Assembly (NCBI RefSeq): GCF_037892425.1
Contig: NZ_JBBKTT010000001.1
Span: 1,736,001 to 1,800,000 of the forward strand
DNA length: 64,000 nt
Source of the DNA: Lacibacter sp. H375
GTDB lineage: Bacteria > Bacteroidota > Bacteroidia > Chitinophagales > Chitinophagaceae
Direction: 5' to 3'
Shown one piece after another: positions 52,495 through 62,738 of the stretch. Within the stretch, counting starts at the first letter, position 1. Every line of letters begins with the position of its first letter. The notes beneath the pieces were generated by a model that saw only the letters and a program-made list of their open reading frames with translations, did no database searches and had not been told where the DNA came from. The translations under genes and the position numbers were made by a program.

Positions 52495-54006
52495 CTATTG
52501 CTGATCTGTATGCATCATCGTCTGTAATTTCTTTGTAAGGAGAAAGAGAATGAGCGATGCTACACCTGCCATGACTACAAAAAGCATGAAGAAGTCATAA
52601 TTATTACTCATTTCATACCCCAGGAATGTCTTAGTCTTTCCATCGGGATATAAAGCACTTAATACTCCAGCGAGTTTATTCGCAAATGCGTTACCTAAAA
52701 ACCAAACGGCCATCAATAACGATGCATACTTAAATGGAGCCAGTTTGTTAGCTAATGATAAACCGATCGGCGACAAGCAAAGCTCACCCCAGGTGTGCAA
52801 CGCATACATACCGGTTAACCAGATCATACTTACTTTAATTCCTGTGCCAACATTCTTTACACCAAATGCGATCCACAAATATCCAATGGCAAGTAAGAAT
52901 AAACCAATGGCCATTTTTGTTGGAGCGGAAGGCTCGTTTTTGCCAAGTTTGATCCATAACCATGCAAAAACCGGGGCAAACGCTACTACAAATATTGAGT
53001 TAAGTGATTGGAACCAGCTTGCTGGAACAGTAAAAAAGCCAAGGTCACGTTGGGTTTGCTCTTCGGCAAAGAACGTAAGTGACGCACCGGCCTGTTCAAA
53101 GGCACTCCAGAAAAAGATCACAAAAAATACAACTGTGAAAAGAACAATCACCCTGTTCTTTTCAAATTTGTTCAAAGTTTTGTCAGTCATCACCATCACA
53201 AAAATCAGGATCGCTGAGCCGGCAAGCAAATAAGTCATGTAGCTTACTACTTTGGCATCAATATAAAGCATGCCGATCGCTAATGCCGAGAAAGCTGCAA
53301 GGCCAAGGATAATAGCAATTGGTTTTATCCAGATTGCTGGAGAATTTGCCGGGGTAAGACCAAGCACTTTATTATCGGGACCAAGCACATATTTTTTATG
53401 AAACATTAATTGCACCGCCACACTTATCAGCATACCAATACCGCCGGCTAAGAATGCCCACTTGAAATCAGCAGGGTCGCCGGTGTCGCCAACAAGTCCG
53501 CAAATAAACGGACCAAGAGCACCACCCACATTAATACCCATATAGAAGATGGTATAAGCAGGGTCAATTCTTTTATCGTTCTTAGGATATAGTTGCCCAA
53601 CGAGCGACGAAATATTCGGCTTGAAAAAACCATTACCGGCAATCATTAAACCGAGGCCGGAAAAGAATAATAAAGAAGATAATTCAGGTGAAGAAGAGTA
53701 AGTTGAACCGCAAAAGAATAATAAAAATTCACCTAAGGCCATTACAATACCACCGGCAATAATCGAACGTTGGTTGCCCCAATAACGATCTGCAATATAA
53801 CCACCAATCAAAGGAGTGAGGTAAACGAGACTGGTGTAACTGCCATATAAATTAGAGGCAAATGCTTTATCGAACAGCAATGCTTTTGTCATGAATAAAA
53901 CCAGTACGGCACGCATGCCATAATAGTTGAATCGTTCCCACATTTCTGTGCCGAATAAAACCCAAAGGCCTTTCGGATGCCCTTTTTGTGCGGTTGTTTC
54001 GCTCAT
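52495..54006 (-). CDS. POT/PTR2-family peptide transporter
   Basis: 503 residues, 12-14 TM spans. POT signatures: EMWERFNYYGMRAVLVLF (ExxERFxYYG, about 16-34), the second motif GGYIADRYWGNQRSI (65-80), NGFFKPNISSLVGQLY and, in the second half, FWSAFEQAGASLTFFAE. It imports di- and tripeptides with protons. Single gene, terminated against the PsbP-like gene; about 150 bases separate it from divergent purD. Confidence 0.93.
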   Translation of the reverse strand: MSETTAQKGHPKGLWVLFGTEMWERFNYYGMRAVLVLFMTKALLFDKAFASNLYGSYTSLVYLTPLIGGYIADRYWGNQRSIIAGGIVMALGEFLLFFCGSTYSSSPELSSLLFFSGLGLMIAGNGFFKPNISSLVGQLYPKNDKRIDPAYTIFYMGINVGGALGPFICGLVGDTGDPADFKWAFLAGGIGMLISVAVQLMFHKKYVLGPDNKVLGLTPANSPAIWIKPIAIILGLAAFSALAIGMLYIDAKVVSYMTYLLAGSAILIFVMVMTDKTLNKFEKNRVIVLFTVVFFVIFFWSAFEQAGASLTFFAEEQTQRDLGFFTVPASWFQSLNSIFVVAFAPVFAWLWIKLGKNEPSAPTKMAIGLFLLAIGYLWIAFGVKNVGTGIKVSMIWLTGMYALHTWGELCLSPIGLSLANKLAPFKYASLLMAVWFLGNAFANKLAGVLSALYPDGKTKTFLGYEMSNNYDFFMLFVVMAGVASLILFLLTKKLQTMMHTDQQ

Positions 54007-54156
54007 ATAATTGGTTTAAGTTTTTAATTCGTGGAGTGCCGAAAGTAAGGAATAAATGGAAACGGCTAATTACCGTTCGCATTCTTACAGTTTTGACGAA
54101 AGGTTTAGGAAGTTGCGGCAGTATGGGCTAATTTCGGGCCTGAAGTAAAATCCGAC

Positions 54157-55461
54157 ATGAATATACTACTGCTTGGCTCCGGTGGCCGTGAACATGCCTT
54201 GTCCTGGAAATTTGTACAAAGTCCTTTGTGCGACGAATTGTATATCGCACCTGGCAACGCCGGCACTGCTTTGTGCGGCACGAATATCTCTTTACGGGTG
54301 GATGGTGATTTTGAAGCGATGGAACAGTTCTGTCGTGACAAACAGATTCACCTGATAGTTGTAGGTCCCGAAGATCCTCTGGTGAAAGGAGTATACGATC
54401 ATTTTGAAGAAGCACATAAATCCAATCCATTTTCAGAAGGATGGTTGGGTGTCATAGGCCCATCAAAATATGCAGCCCAGCTCGAAGGAAGTAAAGCCTT
54501 TGCTAAAGCTTTCATGGAGCGCTATAATATACCCACTGCTTCATACAAAGAATTTACTGACGAGAATTTTGATGAAGGCCGTGAATATCTCATGAGCCAT
54601 GCATTGCCCGTTGTGTTAAAAGCCGACGGTTTAGCAGCAGGTAAGGGAGTGATCATTTGTACCAATCATCTGGAAGCGGTTGCTGAATTTGATATGATGA
54701 TCAATCAACACAAATTTGGTGATGCAGGTAAGAAAGTGGTGATCGAAGAATTTCTGAATGGTATCGAAGTGAGCGTATTTGTCTTGACCGATGGCAAAAA
54801 CTATTGCATTTTACCTGAAGCCAAGGATTACAAACGTATTGGCGAAGGCGACACTGGTCTTAACACGGGCGGTATGGGCGCAGTAAGCCCGGTACCTTTT
54901 GCAGATGATGTGTTTATGCAAAAAGTAAAAGAAAGGATCATTGAGCCGACAATTAATGGGTTTAATCAAGAGGGTTTTGTATACAAAGGTTTTGTCTTTA
55001 TCGGTCTCATTAAAGTGAACAACGAGCCGTATGTAATTGAATATAACTGCCGCATGGGCGACCCCGAAACAGAGGTGGTAATTCCACGACTGAAAAATGA
55101 TCTTGTTGAAATGCTTGTTTCAACAGCAAAAGGAGAAGTTGATCAAATCAAGATCGAGCAGGACCCACGTTTTGCAGTGACAATGGTAGCTGTAAGCGGC
55201 GGGTATCCAGGTGATTATATCAAGGGCTATGAAATTACCGGCCTCGATCAGTCAAATGCTGAAACAGTTATTTTCCATTCAGGAACTTTGGAAGAAGAAG
55301 GCAAAATTGTGAGTAATGGTGGCAGGGTTTTAACGGTTACTTCTTTCGGAAAAGATGTAGCTGAATCGGTAGCAAGATCAAAGCAGGTATTGGAAGGAAT
55401 ACGCTTCATGAAAATGTATTACCGCAGTGACATTGGTTATGAGTTTATAACAACTAACTGA
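54157..55461 (+). CDS. purD: Phosphoribosylamine--glycine ligase
   Basis: 434 residues. ATP-grasp enzyme joining phosphoribosylamine and glycine in purine synthesis. Visible: start MNILLLGSGGREHALSWK, GNAGTALCGTNI, VVGPEDPLVKGVYD, ALPVVLKADGLAAGKGVIIC, KVVIEEFLNGIEVSVF, DTGLNTGGMGAVSPVP and EYNCRMGDPETEVVIPRL. Length and motifs are standard. It is 190 bases upstream of mreB on the same strand with a separate promoter in the gap. Confidence 0.97.
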   Translation: MNILLLGSGGREHALSWKFVQSPLCDELYIAPGNAGTALCGTNISLRVDGDFEAMEQFCRDKQIHLIVVGPEDPLVKGVYDHFEEAHKSNPFSEGWLGVIGPSKYAAQLEGSKAFAKAFMERYNIPTASYKEFTDENFDEGREYLMSHALPVVLKADGLAAGKGVIICTNHLEAVAEFDMMINQHKFGDAGKKVVIEEFLNGIEVSVFVLTDGKNYCILPEAKDYKRIGEGDTGLNTGGMGAVSPVPFADDVFMQKVKERIIEPTINGFNQEGFVYKGFVFIGLIKVNNEPYVIEYNCRMGDPETEVVIPRLKNDLVEMLVSTAKGEVDQIKIEQDPRFAVTMVAVSGGYPGDYIKGYEITGLDQSNAETVIFHSGTLEEEGKIVSNGGRVLTVTSFGKDVAESVARSKQVLEGIRFMKMYYRSDIGYEFITTN

Positions 55462-55540
55462 CAAGTATAAACGAAGTTTTTGAAACCCTTGTTTTGTTTT
55501 TCCTGTTATTGATGAAATTCTTTGCAGGCAAGGCTTCAAC

Positions 55541-55548
55541 TAGTTTTG
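55541..55548 (+). promoter_or_regulatory. -7 box before mreB
   Basis: TAGTTTTG fits TAnnTTTG; TTTG at 55521..55524 lies 16 bases upstream, shorter than the usual 18-20. About 105 bases before the mreB ATG. Confidence 0.4.
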
Positions 55549-55653
55549 AAAAATTTGGCGGGAAAAACACTTACGGGCACGGTTTTAGCGTTGTTATTCC
55601 AAATTTTTCACTCAAATTTGCAACCATCGGAATTATAATTTCCAGTAACCAAT

Positions 55654-56682
55654 ATGGGACTCTTCAACTTTTTTATTCAGGAAATAGCAATGGACCTGGG
55701 TACCGCTAATACCCTCATTATACATAACGATGAAATTGTGGTGAATGAACCATCCATCGTAGCACTAGATCGTAATAACCCCAAGAATGTGTTGGCAGTG
55801 GGTAAGAAGGCATTGATGATGCATGAAAAAACCCATGAAAGTATCCGCACTGTTCGTCCGTTGAAAGATGGCGTAATTGCCGATTTCAATGCGGCTGAGT
55901 TAATGATCCGTGAACTCATCAAATTAGTATTGACCAAAAAACCGTTGTTCGCCCCCAAATGGCGAATGATGATCTGTATACCTTCCAGCATTACCGAAGT
56001 AGAAAAAAGAGCTGTGCGTGACAGCGCAGAGCAGGCAGGTGCACAGGAAGTATATCTTCTTCATGAACCAATGGCAGCTGCTCTTGGTATTGGCATTGAT
56101 GTGGAAGAACCGGTTGGTAATATGATCGTTGATATTGGTGGCGGTACTACCGGAATTACGGTAATTGCACTTGCCGGTATTGTTTGCGACCAAAGTATTC
56201 GTATTGCAGGTGATGAATTTACGGCTGATATTATGGAAGCCCTCCGTCGCTATCACAGTTTACTTATTGGTGAACGTACAGCCGAACAGATCAAAATACA
56301 GATCGGTGCTGCAATGAAAGAACTCGATAGTCCGCCCGATGATATTCCCGTGAATGGTCGTGATCTTGTAACGGGTATTCCTAAGCAGATTATGGTGAGC
56401 TACCAGGAAATTGCCGAAGCATTGGATAAGAGCATTTTCAAAATTGAAGAAGCTATCCTGAAAGCACTTGAGATGACTCCTCCTGAGCTGGCTGCTGATA
56501 TTTACCGTCGTGGTATTTACATCACCGGTGGTGGTGCCTTGCTCCGTGGCTTAGATAAACGTCTCAATCAAAAAATCAAATTACCTGTTCATATTGCTGA
56601 TGATCCGCTGAAAAGCGTGGTAAGAGGCACAGGTATTGCACTTAAAAATTACAATCGCTATCCGTTTGTGATGCGCAACTGA
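55654..56682 (+). CDS. mreB: Rod-shape-determining actin MreB
   Basis: 342 residues. Actin fold: IAMDLGTANTLI (phosphate 1), IADFNAAELMIRELIK, MICIPSSITEVEKRAVRDSA, LLHEPMAAALGIGID, VDIGGGTTGITVIAL (phosphate 2), GRDLVTGIPKQIMVS, IYITGGGALLRGLDKRL (adenosine). Forms membrane-bound filaments that guide the elongasome. First gene of the mre-mrdA-rodA cluster; 44 bases before mreC. Confidence 0.97.
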   Translation: MGLFNFFIQEIAMDLGTANTLIIHNDEIVVNEPSIVALDRNNPKNVLAVGKKALMMHEKTHESIRTVRPLKDGVIADFNAAELMIRELIKLVLTKKPLFAPKWRMMICIPSSITEVEKRAVRDSAEQAGAQEVYLLHEPMAAALGIGIDVEEPVGNMIVDIGGGTTGITVIALAGIVCDQSIRIAGDEFTADIMEALRRYHSLLIGERTAEQIKIQIGAAMKELDSPPDDIPVNGRDLVTGIPKQIMVSYQEIAEALDKSIFKIEEAILKALEMTPPELAADIYRRGIYITGGGALLRGLDKRLNQKIKLPVHIADDPLKSVVRGTGIALKNYNRYPFVMRN

Positions 56683-56726
56683 CTGGGACATTCATAAACG
56701 GAAGAACCAATTAAAACCCACCTTTC

Positions 56727-57575
56727 GTGCGGAATCTTTTTGCTTTTATCAGGCGTTTTTCGGTTTTGTTGTTTTTCCTGCTTTTACAGGTAGTGAGTAT
56801 GTCTCTGCTTTTCAGGTATAATAAATTTCACCAGGCAGCTTATATGGATACTGCTGGCGAAATAACCGGCAGTATAGAAAAACAGTACAGCAAAGTAAGT
56901 GGCTACTTCAGTCTTAAAAAAGAAAATGAAGCGCTGCGTAAACGATTGGCTGAAGTGCAAAACAAACTTTCTGAAAATTTTCAAAGTCCAGATACTACAC
57001 AACGGATTGTTACAGACTCAATTCCTGTAGACACCACAGGTGTTTTGCGTAAGTATTTATATATGGAGGCGGCAGTTGTAAATAATTCTGTTGCTCAGCC
57101 AAATAACTATTTCACCATTCATCGGGGTAGTAAACAAGGTGTGCAGCCGGGTATGGTGGTGATCACTGCAAGCGGTGTGGCAGGGGTGGTACTTGATGTG
57201 ACGGAAAATTTTGCAACTGCAATGAGCATGCTTAATAAGCAAAGCCGCATTAGTGCTCGGTTAAAGAAAACAGGTGAAAGTGGCCGCATTGAATGGGATG
57301 GGAAAAATCCAAGAATTGTACAGCTGCGTGATATACCAAAAAGTGTAAAGCTTGGGAAAGGTGATACTGTTATAACGAGTCAGTATTCAGATTTTCCCTC
57401 GGGCATTATGATTGGCGTTATTGAAAAAGTGTTGCTCGAAAAGAGCACGAATAATTACCTGTTGTACGTTCGCCCTGCAAACGACTTCAGCAATTTGCAG
57501 AATGTATTTGTGGTGGCTAACCTGCAACGAGAAGAACAACTTGAACTTGAAAAACGTATCAAGCAAAAGAAATGA
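56727..57575 (+). CDS. mreC: Rod-shape-determining protein MreC
   Basis: 282 residues from a GTG start at 56727. N-terminal TM (about 10-28), coiled coil (KKENEALRKRLAEVQNKLSE), then the MreC beta domain (VVNNSVAQPNNYFTIHRGSK, GVQPGMVVITASGVAGVVLD, GRIEWDGKNPRIVQLRDIP, GDTVITSQYSDFPSGIMIG). It scaffolds PBP2 and MreD in the periplasm. The last 4 bases overlap mreD. Confidence 0.93.
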   Translation: MRNLFAFIRRFSVLLFFLLLQVVSMSLLFRYNKFHQAAYMDTAGEITGSIEKQYSKVSGYFSLKKENEALRKRLAEVQNKLSENFQSPDTTQRIVTDSIPVDTTGVLRKYLYMEAAVVNNSVAQPNNYFTIHRGSKQGVQPGMVVITASGVAGVVLDVTENFATAMSMLNKQSRISARLKKTGESGRIEWDGKNPRIVQLRDIPKSVKLGKGDTVITSQYSDFPSGIMIGVIEKVLLEKSTNNYLLYVRPANDFSNLQNVFVVANLQREEQLELEKRIKQKK

Positions 57576-58102
57576 GCAACCTCCTGCGAAATATCATCCG
57601 TTTGATCTTATTCACGTTGGTACAAGTATTTGTACTTAACCAGGTGCCGCCTTTACATCAGTACATCACACCCTACATTTATTTCCTGTTTATTCTTTGG
57701 TTGCCTTTTAATATCAGCCGTGGCAGTTTGTTGTTAGTGTCGTTTATTTGCGGTATCAGTCTCGATTTATTTACAAAAACTCCTGGTCTGCATGCAGCAG
57801 CTTGTGTATTGATCGGTTACCTTCGTCCTTTTCTTATTAATTTATTAGTGCCACAACAAGGAGTTGAATTCAACTATCGTGAACCTTCTGTTGCAAGTCT
57901 TGGCTTTACTCAATATATCACATACGTTTCAGCACTCACGCTGTTTCACCATGGTTGGTTGTTTACCATCCAGGCTTTTCAATTTGGCAATATCTTATAT
58001 CTTTTATTAAAAACTTTAGGCTCTACCGTAGTAAGTTTGTTGTTGATAACAGTAATTGAAATTATCTTTATACGAAAGCAGAAGTTTTTAACCAATACCT
58101 GA
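57572..58102 (+). CDS. mreD: Rod-shape-determining protein MreD
   Basis: 176 residues, five to six TM spans (about 10-28, 33-50, 56-75, 82-100, 118-136, 145-165). Bacteroidota-type MreD with VFVLNQVPPLHQYITPYIYF and the conserved GISLDLFTKTPGLHAAACVL segment. Translationally coupled to mreC by the 4-base overlap. 32 bases before mrdA. Confidence 0.88.
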   Translation: MSNLLRNIIRLILFTLVQVFVLNQVPPLHQYITPYIYFLFILWLPFNISRGSLLLVSFICGISLDLFTKTPGLHAAACVLIGYLRPFLINLLVPQQGVEFNYREPSVASLGFTQYITYVSALTLFHHGWLFTIQAFQFGNILYLLLKTLGSTVVSLLLITVIEIIFIRKQKFLTNT

Positions 58103-58134
58103 TGCGCAAATTTTGAAAAACCTTATAAAAGGCC

Positions 58135-60225
58135 ATGGCCGAATTTAATCAATCACGACAAACAACCCTCCGTATTATTATAGCAATTGTGTTTGCCATC
58201 ATTCTTGTACGATTGATGACATTACAACTGTTTACTTCGAAGTATTCAAAACTGGCAAACGACCAGGCTATTCTCCGCAAAATTGTTTATCCAAGCCGTG
58301 GCATCATATTCGATCGTAAAGGCAAAGCGATCCTTGATAACACAACCATGTATGATCTGATGGTTACACCATCTCAATTGAAAGGAATAGATACAGCTAC
58401 GCTTTGCCGCATACTTGGTATTGACACAGCTCAGTTTAAAGAAAGAGTAGTAACAGCTATTATCAAGAACTCACGCAACAGACCGTCGGTGTTTGAACCG
58501 TTGCTGTCGCCTGAAAAATATGCACGGGTAAATGAGAATTTGTTTCGCTTTCAGCCCGCTTTCTTTTTACAGGAACGACCAATTCGTACCTATCCGTTCA
58601 AAGCTGCTGCTCATATTCTTGGTTATGTAGGTGAAGTTGATTCTCCAATGTTGAAGCGATCAAACTTCTTTTACCAGATGGGAGATTTTGCCGGCCGAAG
58701 TGGGTTGGAAAGTTATTATGAAAAAATATTGATGGGTCAACGTGGTATTCAATACATCCTGCGTGATAATTTCAACAGGCCTATTGGTAAATATGAGAAT
58801 GGTGAATTTGATACGGCTTCTGTTGCAGGTCGTCATCTTAACACTTACATAGATGTGGAAGTGCAACAACTTGCGGAGAAATTAATGAATGGCAAAGTTG
58901 GAAGTGTGGTAGCTATTGAACCAAGCACCGGGGGCATCATTGCCATGACATCGGGACCAACTTATGATCCTAATGAGTTAACAGGTTCTGAATCGAGAAA
59001 AAATTTCAGCCGGTTGTTTTTAGATCCTGCATCACCATTACTCAATCGAGGCATGCAAGGTGTTTATCCTCCGGGTTCAACCTTTAAACCATTGGGTGCA
59101 CTGGTTGCTTTAGATGAAGGATTGATCACTCCTGAATTTGGTTACTCCTGTTTTGGACGTTACGGTCCTTGTGGCCGACCAGCCTGTACACACAGTAATG
59201 CCGGCCATGCTGCAAATCTTAGTTTATCCATTGCCAATTCCTGCAACTCCTATTATGCACATGTATTACGCATGGCACTCGACAATAAAAAATATGGAAA
59301 TATTGAAGGTGGTTTAATGAAGTGGAAAGAATACATGTCGGGTTTTGGTTTGGGACATCGTCTTGGTATTGATCTGCCCGGTGAATACGCTGGTTATATT
59401 CCTGATACGGCACGTTACAACAAAGTTTTTAGAAAAGGTGGCTGGAGTTCATGTACCATCGCATCGTTAGGAATTGGACAAGGTGAAATACAGGCCACAC
59501 CTATGCAAATGGCCAATGCCATGTGTTTAATTGCGAACAGAGGTTGGTATTACACGCCGCACTTTGTAAAAGACATTGATGGTGAAACAGCTGAAGACAC
59601 ATTGCTGCGTAAGTATCGTCAAAAGATATCACCGCTTCATATTCCAAACGATTATTACCAGGCGGTAATTGATGGTATGGAAATGGTGGTAACCAATGGT
59701 ACGGCACGCAATGCTGCTATTGATGGTTTTGCTGTTTGTGCAAAGACCGGAACAGTAGAAAATTATTTTAGAAATAAAAAGCAACAGAACCATTCATTCT
59801 TTGTGGCCTTTGCACCAAAGGATAATCCGAGGATCGCTATTTGTGTGGTGGTGGAAAATGCAGGCTTTGGTTCAACGTGGGCTGCACCAATTGCATCTTT
59901 GCTGATGGAAAAGTTCCTGACTGATTCTATTGCAGGCGATCATCGCAAGGCTGAGATCGAGCGTATCAGTAATGTTATTATTACCCCGGCAAAGATCAGG
60001 TATGAATTACACCGGAGAGATTCGATCAAACAGGTGAGAGATTCTGCACAACGTGTAAAAGAAAGACGCATGCGACTTGATTCAACAGCAGTCGGTCAAT
60101 TACGTACTACACCTTCGTCTCCTGCGAAGCAACCGGCAAGAAAGGAAAAACAAATAAAGCTCATTGCCATTATACCCACTGAGCGATTACAATCATTTAA
60201 AGAAGCGAAGCAACGTAACAGCTGA
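58135..60225 (+). CDS. mrdA: Penicillin-binding protein 2 (transpeptidase)
   Basis: 696 residues. One TM near the N-terminus (about 12-30), PBP dimerisation domain (RGIIFDRKGKAILDNTTMYD, RTYPFKAAAHILGYVGEV), then the transpeptidase domain: SxxK in VYPPGSTFKPLGA, SxN in ANSCNSYYA (as S-C-N), and KTG in VCAKTGTVENYF. Crosslinks peptidoglycan in the elongasome. The C-terminal 90 residues are a basic Arg/Lys-rich tail not seen in E. coli PBP2. The stop overlaps the rodA start by one base. Confidence 0.95.
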   Translation: MAEFNQSRQTTLRIIIAIVFAIILVRLMTLQLFTSKYSKLANDQAILRKIVYPSRGIIFDRKGKAILDNTTMYDLMVTPSQLKGIDTATLCRILGIDTAQFKERVVTAIIKNSRNRPSVFEPLLSPEKYARVNENLFRFQPAFFLQERPIRTYPFKAAAHILGYVGEVDSPMLKRSNFFYQMGDFAGRSGLESYYEKILMGQRGIQYILRDNFNRPIGKYENGEFDTASVAGRHLNTYIDVEVQQLAEKLMNGKVGSVVAIEPSTGGIIAMTSGPTYDPNELTGSESRKNFSRLFLDPASPLLNRGMQGVYPPGSTFKPLGALVALDEGLITPEFGYSCFGRYGPCGRPACTHSNAGHAANLSLSIANSCNSYYAHVLRMALDNKKYGNIEGGLMKWKEYMSGFGLGHRLGIDLPGEYAGYIPDTARYNKVFRKGGWSSCTIASLGIGQGEIQATPMQMANAMCLIANRGWYYTPHFVKDIDGETAEDTLLRKYRQKISPLHIPNDYYQAVIDGMEMVVTNGTARNAAIDGFAVCAKTGTVENYFRNKKQQNHSFFVAFAPKDNPRIAICVVVENAGFGSTWAAPIASLLMEKFLTDSIAGDHRKAEIERISNVIITPAKIRYELHRRDSIKQVRDSAQRVKERRMRLDSTAVGQLRTTPSSPAKQPARKEKQIKLIAIIPTERLQSFKEAKQRNS

Positions 60226-61568
60226 TGGAGAAACAGGCAAGCATAGGAAAAGGAGTTGATGCTACAACGGTATTGTTGTATTACGCCTTGGTGCTGGTGG
60301 GTTTTATTGCCATATTCTCAGTTGAGTTTCGAATGGGCGATTCGTTTGTTCAATCATTACTTGAGTTAAAGAAAAACTATTCACGGCAGGTATTGTTCAT
60401 TGGTATCAGCTCACTGGTGGGTGTGTTTATTCTATTAACTGATAGCAAGTTTTTTACCACCATTGCCAATCTCTTGTATATGGCCGGTATCTTACTGATG
60501 TTGTTGACGTTTGTGATCGGGAAAGATATCAGTGGTTCCAAATCATGGATCGCTTTAGGTGGAGGGTTTAATTTGCAACCTGCCGAATTATGTAAAGTAT
60601 TTACTGCGTTAGCATTGGCAAAATATTTAAGCCGACAGGAAACAGAATTCAATAATCTCCGGTCGCACCTTATTGCATTTGCTTTAACACTCGGTCCCGC
60701 ACTATTATCTATTGCACAAAAGGAAACCGGTCTTGCGTTGGTTTATTTTTCTTTCTTTTTGGTGATGTACCGTGAGGGGTTACCTGCAATGTATTTGATC
60801 GTTGGTTTCTCCTTTGTGGTATTGTTTATCTCGTCAATCGTATTGTCGTTTTTGGTGTATGCAATTGCGCTGGGTATTATTGCCTTGATCATTATTTATT
60901 ATTTCTGGCGACAGATCAAACGTAACATGTTTTTATTACTCGCTCTGATCATTATTTATCTTGTGTTGCTGGGCTTTCATATGTTTGTGAATATTGTTGT
61001 ATTTGATAAGATCATGAAACCTTACCAGGCTGCACGTGTTTTAAACATGTTTGGTAAGAGTTATATTCCAAGATCGGCTGAACGTATTGCACAATTTGAA
61101 AAGGAGCAGGCAAGTGGTAAGAAAAGAGATTACACGTATAATGTAAAACAATCAAAAATCGCAATTGGTTCCGGCGGATTGGCAGGTAAAGGATTTTTAA
61201 AAGGAGTTACCACGCAAGGCGATTTTGTACCTGAGCAACATACCGATTTTATTTTCACAGCTATTGCCGAAAGTTTTGGTTTTTGGGGCAGCGCTTTGCT
61301 GCTTGGGTTATATTTCTTTCTCTTATATCGCATTATAACGCTTGCTGAACGACAACGCAGTACATTTTCAAGGGTGTATTGTTATAGTGTAGCTGCTATT
61401 CTACTCTTTCATGTCATGATCAATATCAGCATGACAATTGGTTTAATGCCAGTAATCGGGATTACACTACCTTTACTAAGCTATGGTGGATCTTCACTTG
61501 TTACATTCACCATCCTGATCTTTATTATGCTGCGCCTCGATGCAGATCGTAGTATGGTGCTTCGGTAA
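60225..61568 (+). CDS. rodA: Peptidoglycan glycosyltransferase RodA
   Basis: 447 residues with about ten TM spans. SEDS-family motifs: KSWIALGGGFNLQPAELCKV, ALLSIAQKETGLALVYF, and near the end LPLLSYGGSSLVTF. It polymerises glycan strands from lipid II together with PBP2. The large loop carrying VKQSKIAIGSGGLAGKGFLK, then TQGDFVPEQHTDFIFTAIAE, is conserved. It overlaps mrdA by one base (TGATG), so the partners are coupled. Confidence 0.96.
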   Translation: MEKQASIGKGVDATTVLLYYALVLVGFIAIFSVEFRMGDSFVQSLLELKKNYSRQVLFIGISSLVGVFILLTDSKFFTTIANLLYMAGILLMLLTFVIGKDISGSKSWIALGGGFNLQPAELCKVFTALALAKYLSRQETEFNNLRSHLIAFALTLGPALLSIAQKETGLALVYFSFFLVMYREGLPAMYLIVGFSFVVLFISSIVLSFLVYAIALGIIALIIIYYFWRQIKRNMFLLLALIIIYLVLLGFHMFVNIVVFDKIMKPYQAARVLNMFGKSYIPRSAERIAQFEKEQASGKKRDYTYNVKQSKIAIGSGGLAGKGFLKGVTTQGDFVPEQHTDFIFTAIAESFGFWGSALLLGLYFFLLYRIITLAERQRSTFSRVYCYSVAAILLFHVMINISMTIGLMPVIGITLPLLSYGGSSLVTFTILIFIMLRLDADRSMVLR

Positions 61569-61623
61569 AAAAGATCAACGCTTGTCTGCCGCTCTGTTAT
61601 TGATCAAGTTAAACCGTTCGTGT

Positions 61624-61917
61624 ATGAAAAAATATCTCTGCACATTTTACCTCCCCGATTTACTGGAAGATGATTTTTGGGCAAGTATTCCAAGCCATCG
61701 GCAACATATCAATGATTTGATGCGTGAAGAAGTGATCATTACTTATTCAGTAAATGGGTTGCGTACCAAAGGCTGGGTAGTATTAAACGCTGATTCTGAA
61801 ATTGAAGCTGCAGAAATGATCGATAAATTTCCCATCCGCAAGTTTATTCAGTACGAGTTGGATGAACTCTTCATTTTTGATACCATGATCGGCGCACCAA
61901 AACTGGTGATGAATTGA
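61624..61917 (+). CDS. Small YciI/muconolactone-isomerase-size protein
   Basis: 97 residues from the ATG at 61624 (the frame is open further upstream into rodA). Alpha-beta pattern MKKYLCTFYLPDLLEDDFWA, INDLMREEVIITYSVN, KGWVVLNADSEIEAAEMIDK, FPIRKFIQYELDELFIFD, fitting a ferredoxin-like dimeric barrel as in YciI or muconolactone isomerase. No metal or catalytic residues are conserved enough to name a reaction. It probably shares transcription with rodA. Confidence 0.65.
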   Translation: MKKYLCTFYLPDLLEDDFWASIPSHRQHINDLMREEVIITYSVNGLRTKGWVVLNADSEIEAAEMIDKFPIRKFIQYELDELFIFDTMIGAPKLVMN

Positions 61918-61994
61918 TTAAACTTCCTGCCTGTATCTTTGCAACCTGTTAAATGAATTCAGGCAACAGCAGTTGCACGTAAATAATAAGATAC

Positions 61995-62738
61995 ATGAGA
62001 ATAATTCCACTTTCAGAAGGTAGTTTCACAGTTGATGGTTCCAAGAAATTTGTTCCTTTTGATCCCGAAAAAGATAATATAAAAGATCGCCCGGCAGGTA
62101 GTTTACTGGTTGAAGTGCAGCCATTTGTTGTTATTACCGAGAAGGATATTTTGTTACTTGATACAGGCTTAGGTTTTACAATGCCCGATGGCACATTGCA
62201 GATACATCATAACCTGATGCAGGCAGGCATCAATCCAATGGAAGTAACAAAAGTGTTGATGAGTCATTTGCATAGAGATCATGCAGGTGGTGTGAGTAAA
62301 GAAGATGCCGTATTGCAACAACGCTTTATCAGTTTTCCAAACGCAACATACATCGTCAATAAACAGGAACTTGAAATTGCTGTGAGCAAATTATCAAAGT
62401 CGTATGCAATTGATGATGTAAGCATATTGCCAGAATCAGATCATTTGCAGCTTGTAGAAAGCTCAGGCGTGATCGATGATTATATTCATTACGAATGGAC
62501 AGGTGGGCATAGTCCATGGCACCAGGCATTCTGGATAAAAGAAAATAACGAAACCGTTTTCTTTGGTGGTGATGTTGCACCACAATTGTTCCAGATGAAA
62601 ACAAAGTTTGTTACGAAATATGATTTTGATGGGAAGCTTGCTGCTGATCTTCGTGTGAAGTGGTGGGCGCAAGGACAGAAAGAAAACTGGAAGTTTTTAT
62701 TCTACCATGATCTCAAAACACCGGTATTTAGTTTTTAA
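61995..62738 (+). CDS. MBL-fold metallo-hydrolase
   Basis: 247 residues. Metallo-beta-lactamase fold: LLDTGLGFTMPDG, the zinc motif SHLHRDHAGGVSK (HxHxDH), YEWTGGHSPWHQAFWI with a third His and FFGGDVAPQLFQMK with the bridging Asp. Substrates of this subclass (quorum lactonases, sulfatase-like, glyoxalase II-like) cannot be told apart here. The gene stands 78 bases after the small protein, same strand. Confidence 0.85.
   Translation: MRIIPLSEGSFTVDGSKKFVPFDPEKDNIKDRPAGSLLVEVQPFVVITEKDILLLDTGLGFTMPDGTLQIHHNLMQAGINPMEVTKVLMSHLHRDHAGGVSKEDAVLQQRFISFPNATYIVNKQELEIAVSKLSKSYAIDDVSILPESDHLQLVESSGVIDDYIHYEWTGGHSPWHQAFWIKENNETVFFGGDVAPQLFQMKTKFVTKYDFDGKLAADLRVKWWAQGQKENWKFLFYHDLKTPVFSF

Noticed and set aside
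55494-55709. 71-codon ORF between purD and mreB
   Set aside because: It crosses the mreB start in another frame and contains the presumed mreB promoter.
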